A stretch of DNA of 64,000 bases from Variovorax sp. MHTC-1. GTDB lineage: Bacteria; Pseudomonadota; Gammaproteobacteria; Burkholderiales; Burkholderiaceae_C. The stretch is from positions 1 to 64,000 of the forward strand of contig NZ_RWKI01000022.1 in NCBI RefSeq assembly GCF_003984645.1, written 5' to 3'. The translations under genes and the position numbers were made by a program. The notes under the pieces were generated by a model. The model was given only the letters and a program-made list of their open reading frames with translations. It had not been told where the DNA came from and made no database searches. Shown here in pieces: positions 61,101-64,000 of the stretch; the first letter of the stretch is position 1; the number at the start of each line of letters is the position of its first letter.

Positions 61101-63696
61101 CGCCGACGGCCGAGCGCTGCTCGAGCCGGCTCGCGATCAGCCGGGGCTCGGCGCCGAGGCCGCGCAGCGTGCGCATCCACTCCACGAGCGCCATCATCGG
61201 TGCGCTTTGCGAGCGCTCTCCCCGCCACTCAGACCCGAAGGCGGACCTGCCGAACGCATCGTCTTCGCGCACCTTGGCCGCCGCCGCCTGGCCCTTGATG
61301 AGTGCATCGAGCAGCTGAACGGCCTGTGCGATCGGCATCTTCGGGTCGCTGACGATGGAGCGGACGAGGGCGTTGGCCCGTCGCCAGCCGCCATTGAAAT
61401 GTCTGAGGAAACCCGTGTGGGTGGCGAGCGCCTGGCGTGCCGCCACGACGTCGGTCGACCAGGCGGAATCCAGCAGGCGTTCGCCGACCAGCTTGCGTGC
61501 TTGTTCCAGCGCGGCGACGGCGCCGGCCAGGTCACCGGCCTGCTCGACGCCGTGGTCCCAAACCGCGGCGGCGAAGGCGTCCGGACTGGCATCGGGGGCG
61601 ACCGCCACGCGCTCGGCGGTCGCAGTGAGGCGCTCGATGCTCGCCAGCGTGTCGATCAGTGCGGCCGAGCCGAGTTCGGCGCTCAGGCGTTGCGCTTCGG
61701 CTTGCAGCGTGGGAAGCAGCGCCTGGAGCTGGCGGGCCCGGTCGTAGGCGCCGGCGGGCAGGTCCTCTGGCAGGCTTTCGAGCTCGGTCTCCAGACCGTC
61801 GAGACTTGCATCGATGGCACCGGGCAGAAGCGATGGCGACAGCTCGGCGCCTGCCTGCGCATAGAGCGCGCCGCGGCGCAGCAGCTCTTTGAGCGCATTC
61901 AGGGACTGGTCCCACAGGGGCGATGACAGCGCCTCGGCCGGATATTCCGGTGCTGCCGCCAGTGTCTCGGCGAGCTCGAGCACCACCCGAACGTCGTCGA
62001 AGCGCTTGGGCGGCTGCGACCGCTCCAGCCGCTCGGAGACAGTTGTCAGCTCGCCGCGCAGCGTATGGATGCGATCGTGCAGATTCGTGAGAGGAGGGAC
62101 GAGCCGTTCCACCGTCGTGGGCAGGATCAGCTCCAGGCCGACGCCGTTCCAGGGATGCGCCGCGGGCAGACCGATGTCGTCGATGCGCTGTGCGAGCTCG
62201 TGCAGCATCTGGCGACGCTGCGCGACCTCGTCATTGCTCCAAGATGTCGGGTGCTCGAGCTCGAAATCCACGGGTTTCTGCCCGAGCTGCCGCAGGCGGG
62301 TCAGATGCCCCATCACTTCGAAGGGCGTGAGCCCAGACGGTGTATGGCGAACATGCATGCGGGAGGCATGTCCATTGAGCAGATCTCGCGCATCCTTCAA
62401 CTTCCCGGTGAGCCCGTTGGAGAAGTCGCCGCGCGGGGAGCCGAGCTCCCAAGTCCTGCGCAGCTCCTCCAGCAGCACCCGCTTGTTGGCCTTATTGCTG
62501 TGAAGCTCCAGGCACACGTCGCCCACGCCCGCTTGGTCGAGCCGACGCTTGACGACCTCCAGCGCGGCCATCTTCTCAGCCACGAAAAGAACGGTCTTGC
62601 CGTCGGCAACCGCGGAGGCAATGACGTTGGCAATGGTCTGTGACTTCCCGGTGCCGGGCGGGCCCTGGATCACCAGGTCACGCCCGCGCCTCACGTCGTG
62701 TACCGCCAGGGTCTGGGAACTGTCGCTGTCGACGATATGAAGCATGTCCGCGGGCTCGATATGCGGGTCGATCGGCAGGTCTTCCGACATCAGAGGCTCG
62801 CGATGTTCGAAGCCGTCGGCCAGTAGCGCGCGGATCATGGCGTGGTCGGCCAGCCGACTCTCGCCGGGCCAGTTCTCGGAGTCCAGATCCCTGTACATCA
62901 GGAACTTGGCGAAGGAGAAGAAGCCGAGGACGACGTTGTCCGCCGCCACCGTCCAGTCCGGCTTCGTGGCGATGGCTTCGGCAACGGCGGCGAAGTATGC
63001 CGCCGGATCGAACTCATCGCCCCCATCAAAGGTCGGGAGCTTGAGCGCGTGGACCCGGTCCAGGTAGGCCTCTAGGGACAGGTTCGAGATCAGGTCCTCC
63101 GGGCGCAGGCGCAGCCGGAACCTCTCGCCCGCGGTGCCGCGCTCGAGGCTGACGGGAACGAGGATCAACGGCGCGTGGCGCACGTTCTCCTTCTTGTTAG
63201 GGTCGACCCAGTTCAGGCTACCCAGGGCCAGAAAGAGGATGTTGACGCCTTGTTCCTCCTCCAGCGTGCGCGCGTCGTGGTACAGGTCGAGAAGGCGTTT
63301 CTGCAGGCCCTTGGGCGTCATGCGTGTCTGCAGCCTGGTGTCGGCATGGCGCGCGAACACGCCGCGCTCGTCCGGCCCGTCCTCCTCCTCTGGCTGGGCA
63401 AGCACCGCAGCGCTGTTGACGTCTTCCTCGTCGACCCCGTCGCCCTCATCCGTCTCGCCGTTCCGGTCCGGACGGCCGGCCAGGAAGGTGAAGGCCCGGT
63501 TTTCCCGCACCAGGAGACGAAAGATCTCGACGGATCTTTCATCCACGACGTCAATGGTCTTGGCGCTCTTCGAGAAGCGCGGAACGTGCAGCAGGCGGTT
63601 GCGGGCAGACAGGTCCAGCAGTTCCATGCGGGCCCGCTCGAGCTTCGCCTCGAGCGGCAGGTTGCTATGGAACACAGAAGTTTCGGTATTGGACAT
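58099..63696 (-). CDS. Hhe-type defence protein: DUF4011 - SF1 helicase - Vsr-like nuclease - DUF3320
   Basis: A 1865-residue protein. Residues 15-220 form DUF4011 (LERARMELLDLSARNRLLHV, VNILFLALGSLNWVDPNKKE). The SF1 helicase has Walker A GPPGTGKS at 345-352, DEASQIQPVDALG (motif II, about 1230), VVVVGDERQLPPTKFF (motif III) and GYARNTQGYMAMRFGPLGAD. A long coiled or helical insert separates its halves. Near 1550-1620 is an MTES_1575/Vsr-like nuclease (GFFIDLAIADPER, LLGIECDGASYHSARSARDR, GWIIHRIWSTDWFQRP), and DUF3320 ends the protein (IARLVAQVVRIE-like ADLVAQVVRIESPVHVDEVV). This is the plan of the single-gene anti-phage system Hhe. It is the first gene of an operon with jetABCD. The start has AGAAGG just upstream. 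Confidence 0.88.
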   Translation of the reverse strand: MSNTETSVFHSNLPLEAKLERARMELLDLSARNRLLHVPRFSKSAKTIDVVDERSVEIFRLLVRENRAFTFLAGRPDRNGETDEGDGVDEEDVNSAAVLAQPEEEDGPDERGVFARHADTRLQTRMTPKGLQKRLLDLYHDARTLEEEQGVNILFLALGSLNWVDPNKKENVRHAPLILVPVSLERGTAGERFRLRLRPEDLISNLSLEAYLDRVHALKLPTFDGGDEFDPAAYFAAVAEAIATKPDWTVAADNVVLGFFSFAKFLMYRDLDSENWPGESRLADHAMIRALLADGFEHREPLMSEDLPIDPHIEPADMLHIVDSDSSQTLAVHDVRRGRDLVIQGPPGTGKSQTIANVIASAVADGKTVLFVAEKMAALEVVKRRLDQAGVGDVCLELHSNKANKRVLLEELRRTWELGSPRGDFSNGLTGKLKDARDLLNGHASRMHVRHTPSGLTPFEVMGHLTRLRQLGQKPVDFELEHPTSWSNDEVAQRRQMLHELAQRIDDIGLPAAHPWNGVGLELILPTTVERLVPPLTNLHDRIHTLRGELTTVSERLERSQPPKRFDDVRVVLELAETLAAAPEYPAEALSSPLWDQSLNALKELLRRGALYAQAGAELSPSLLPGAIDASLDGLETELESLPEDLPAGAYDRARQLQALLPTLQAEAQRLSAELGSAALIDTLASIERLTATAERVAVAPDASPDAFAAAVWDHGVEQAGDLAGAVAALEQARKLVGERLLDSAWSTDVVAARQALATHTGFLRHFNGGWRRANALVRSIVSDPKMPIAQAVQLLDALIKGQAAAAKVREDDAFGRSAFGSEWRGERSQSAPMMALVEWMRTLRGLGAEPRLIASRLEQRSAVGARAQRVRQLLQQVAPVLTGLWHDLGAAASSLVSEAASAERATLEAFAARARQMVWSDDLLRRILLQVPAARTARLDLVRRLGYWQKLGEQIDRYDTHAKAAFGDVWHGRRSDWAQLSAGADWIAAHPDLRMLAARLPERRELAERTRLLAREATDLPSELASLTATLQADASALFGVASMAATDMEAAQTRLATWLANTEQLSKWVTYCERAGKTRSAGLGQLVDRLVDGRLPTPEAHPSFEMAYFESMLSELVSQDPAIGQFDGDLHTRQVQEFAELDRQRIKAASMEVVRAHHRRIPPRDGGAGPVGVLRAEMARRRGHMPIRQLMQKSGPAVQALKPVMMMSPLSVAQFLTPGRLSFDLLVMDEASQIQPVDALGAIARCKQVVVVGDERQLPPTKFFSKVTGSQSGEEDDDETPVADIESILGLFAARGLPQRMLRWHYRSRHQSLIAISNSQFYENKLFIVPSPYTKEAGMGLRFHHVPEGRFDSGGTGANAIEARTVAEAIVRHAKTSPELSLGVATFSVSQRRAIQDELETLRRLNPDTEEFFHAHPSEPFFVKNLENVQGDERDVIVISVGYARNTQGYMAMRFGPLGADGGERRLNVLISRAKRRCEVFASITDEDIDLDRAKGKGVFAFKLFLHYARTGRLSMAQATSREMDSVFEEQVATALQSKGYQVHPQVGIAGFFIDLAIADPERPGRYLLGIECDGASYHSARSARDRDRLRQAVLEDHGWIIHRIWSTDWFQRPMEQLERTVRAIEAAKVQLNAQLEAALTPQRAVPVEIVTIDRHEVTEIGLSEAGGDSAGQPYIEAEPARPGAYELHETPLGVIADLVAQVVRIESPVHVDEVVTRLRTAWGLQRSGARIDAAVEQGVQRAHATGRIERDGAFLSSPAVPVRLRDRTDTRSSGLRKPEMIPPLEIAAGIASIVSRHFGATPEEIVMSISRQLGFKATSAQLRRAIESVLEDLLLKGELSREHNMIIIKPSNEPDQNAAAVA

Positions 63697-63883
63697 GCGG
63701 CCTTCTTCTCATTTATGCAAAGTGCGCTTGCAAGGGGCGACTCGACGCGCACAGGCAGCGAGACCGGCAGGCAGGTCTGCTCATGCGTCACGAGCGGACA
63801 CAAAAGGAAACATTCTGCCGATTCAGCAGGATTGGACCAGTGCGGGCAATGACTGGTGGCAGGGTTTCGCTCCAAATACCGGA

Positions 63884-64000
63884 TCAGTGTGCAAAAGTTG
63901 GGAGCCTGATTTCGAGGCCGTTGATGATCCGAATGCGCTGCTGGCGGATCCTGCCGAGCAGAGGGGCGCCGTTGCGGGTGGTCCGGCACTCATCCAGAAC
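63884..64000 (-). CDS. C-terminal end of an unidentified gene, cut by the window edge
   Basis: The last 39 codons of a minus-strand frame that enters from beyond the window: LDECRTTRNGAPLLGRIR, then IRIINGLEIRLPTFAH and a TGA at 63884-63886. Codon use is genome-like. No family can be assigned from so short a piece. It is oriented like the defence operon and lies 187 bp upstream of it, a gap that holds no gene. Confidence 0.35.
   Translation of the reverse strand, partial: VLDECRTTRNGAPLLGRIRQQRIRIINGLEIRLPTFAH

Noticed and set aside
60388..61926. Plus-strand open frame of 512 codons opposite the Hhe gene
   Set aside because: It is antisense to the helical insert of the Hhe protein, and no start signal or domain was seen.

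Overview
The window is high-GC DNA with ATGA/GTGA gene overlaps, a Bug-family (tricarboxylate-type) binding protein, a bcsABZC cellulose operon and many c-di-GMP proteins. This points to a betaproteobacterium of the Burkholderiales, most likely Comamonadaceae such as Variovorax. That assignment is inferred from gene content; no 16S rRNA or tRNA gene was seen.

Layout. 0-14.5 kb is a decayed accessory region. It holds a large SAM/cyclase/AAA/TPR protein on the minus strand, a response regulator plus DMT exporter pair and a YlcI/RelE-type toxin-antitoxin pair. Around these lie many gene remnants: an FAD oxidase, a GNAT acetyltransferase split by an IS630 element, an amidase, a TetR regulator, a CoiA-like protein and a GGDEF fragment. 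14.8-21.6 kb is a c-di-GMP block: a Cache-PAS3-GGDEF cyclase translationally coupled to a lone EAL protein, a PAS-GGDEF-EAL protein, and a frameshifted PAS-GGDEF gene. 21.7-30.7 kb is the cellulose operon bcsA-bcsB-bcsZ-bcsC (minus strand); BcsA carries a PilZ domain, so the neighbouring c-di-GMP enzymes are plausible regulators.

30.8-38.8 kb holds a truncated second copy of the response regulator/DMT segment, a flavohaemoprotein gene with a good promoter, a complete-ended IS66 element (8-bp target duplication, frameshifted tnpB, a fourth passenger gene) and an FkbM-type methyltransferase. 38.9-45.9 kb holds an FhaB remnant, then an IclR regulator and flavin reductase divergent from a six-gene catabolic operon (Bug binding protein, RidA, amidohydrolase, FAH-type hydrolase, HpaH-like hydratase, HpaI-like aldolase). 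The operon looks like the lower half of a meta-cleavage pathway, with no ring-cleavage enzyme in view.

46-64 kb is a defence and mobility region. It contains a MazEF pair, transposase and hydrolase remnants, a low-GC RloC/PrrC-like ATPase with a zinc-hook-like CxxC and its own terminator, and a tyrosine-recombinase tail remnant. On the opposite strand is a five-gene operon in which a 1865-residue DUF4011-helicase-Vsr-like nuclease-DUF3320 protein (Hhe architecture) runs into a complete type I Wadjet set jetA-jetB-jetC-jetD. The tight coupling of Hhe to Wadjet is the most interesting system in the window.
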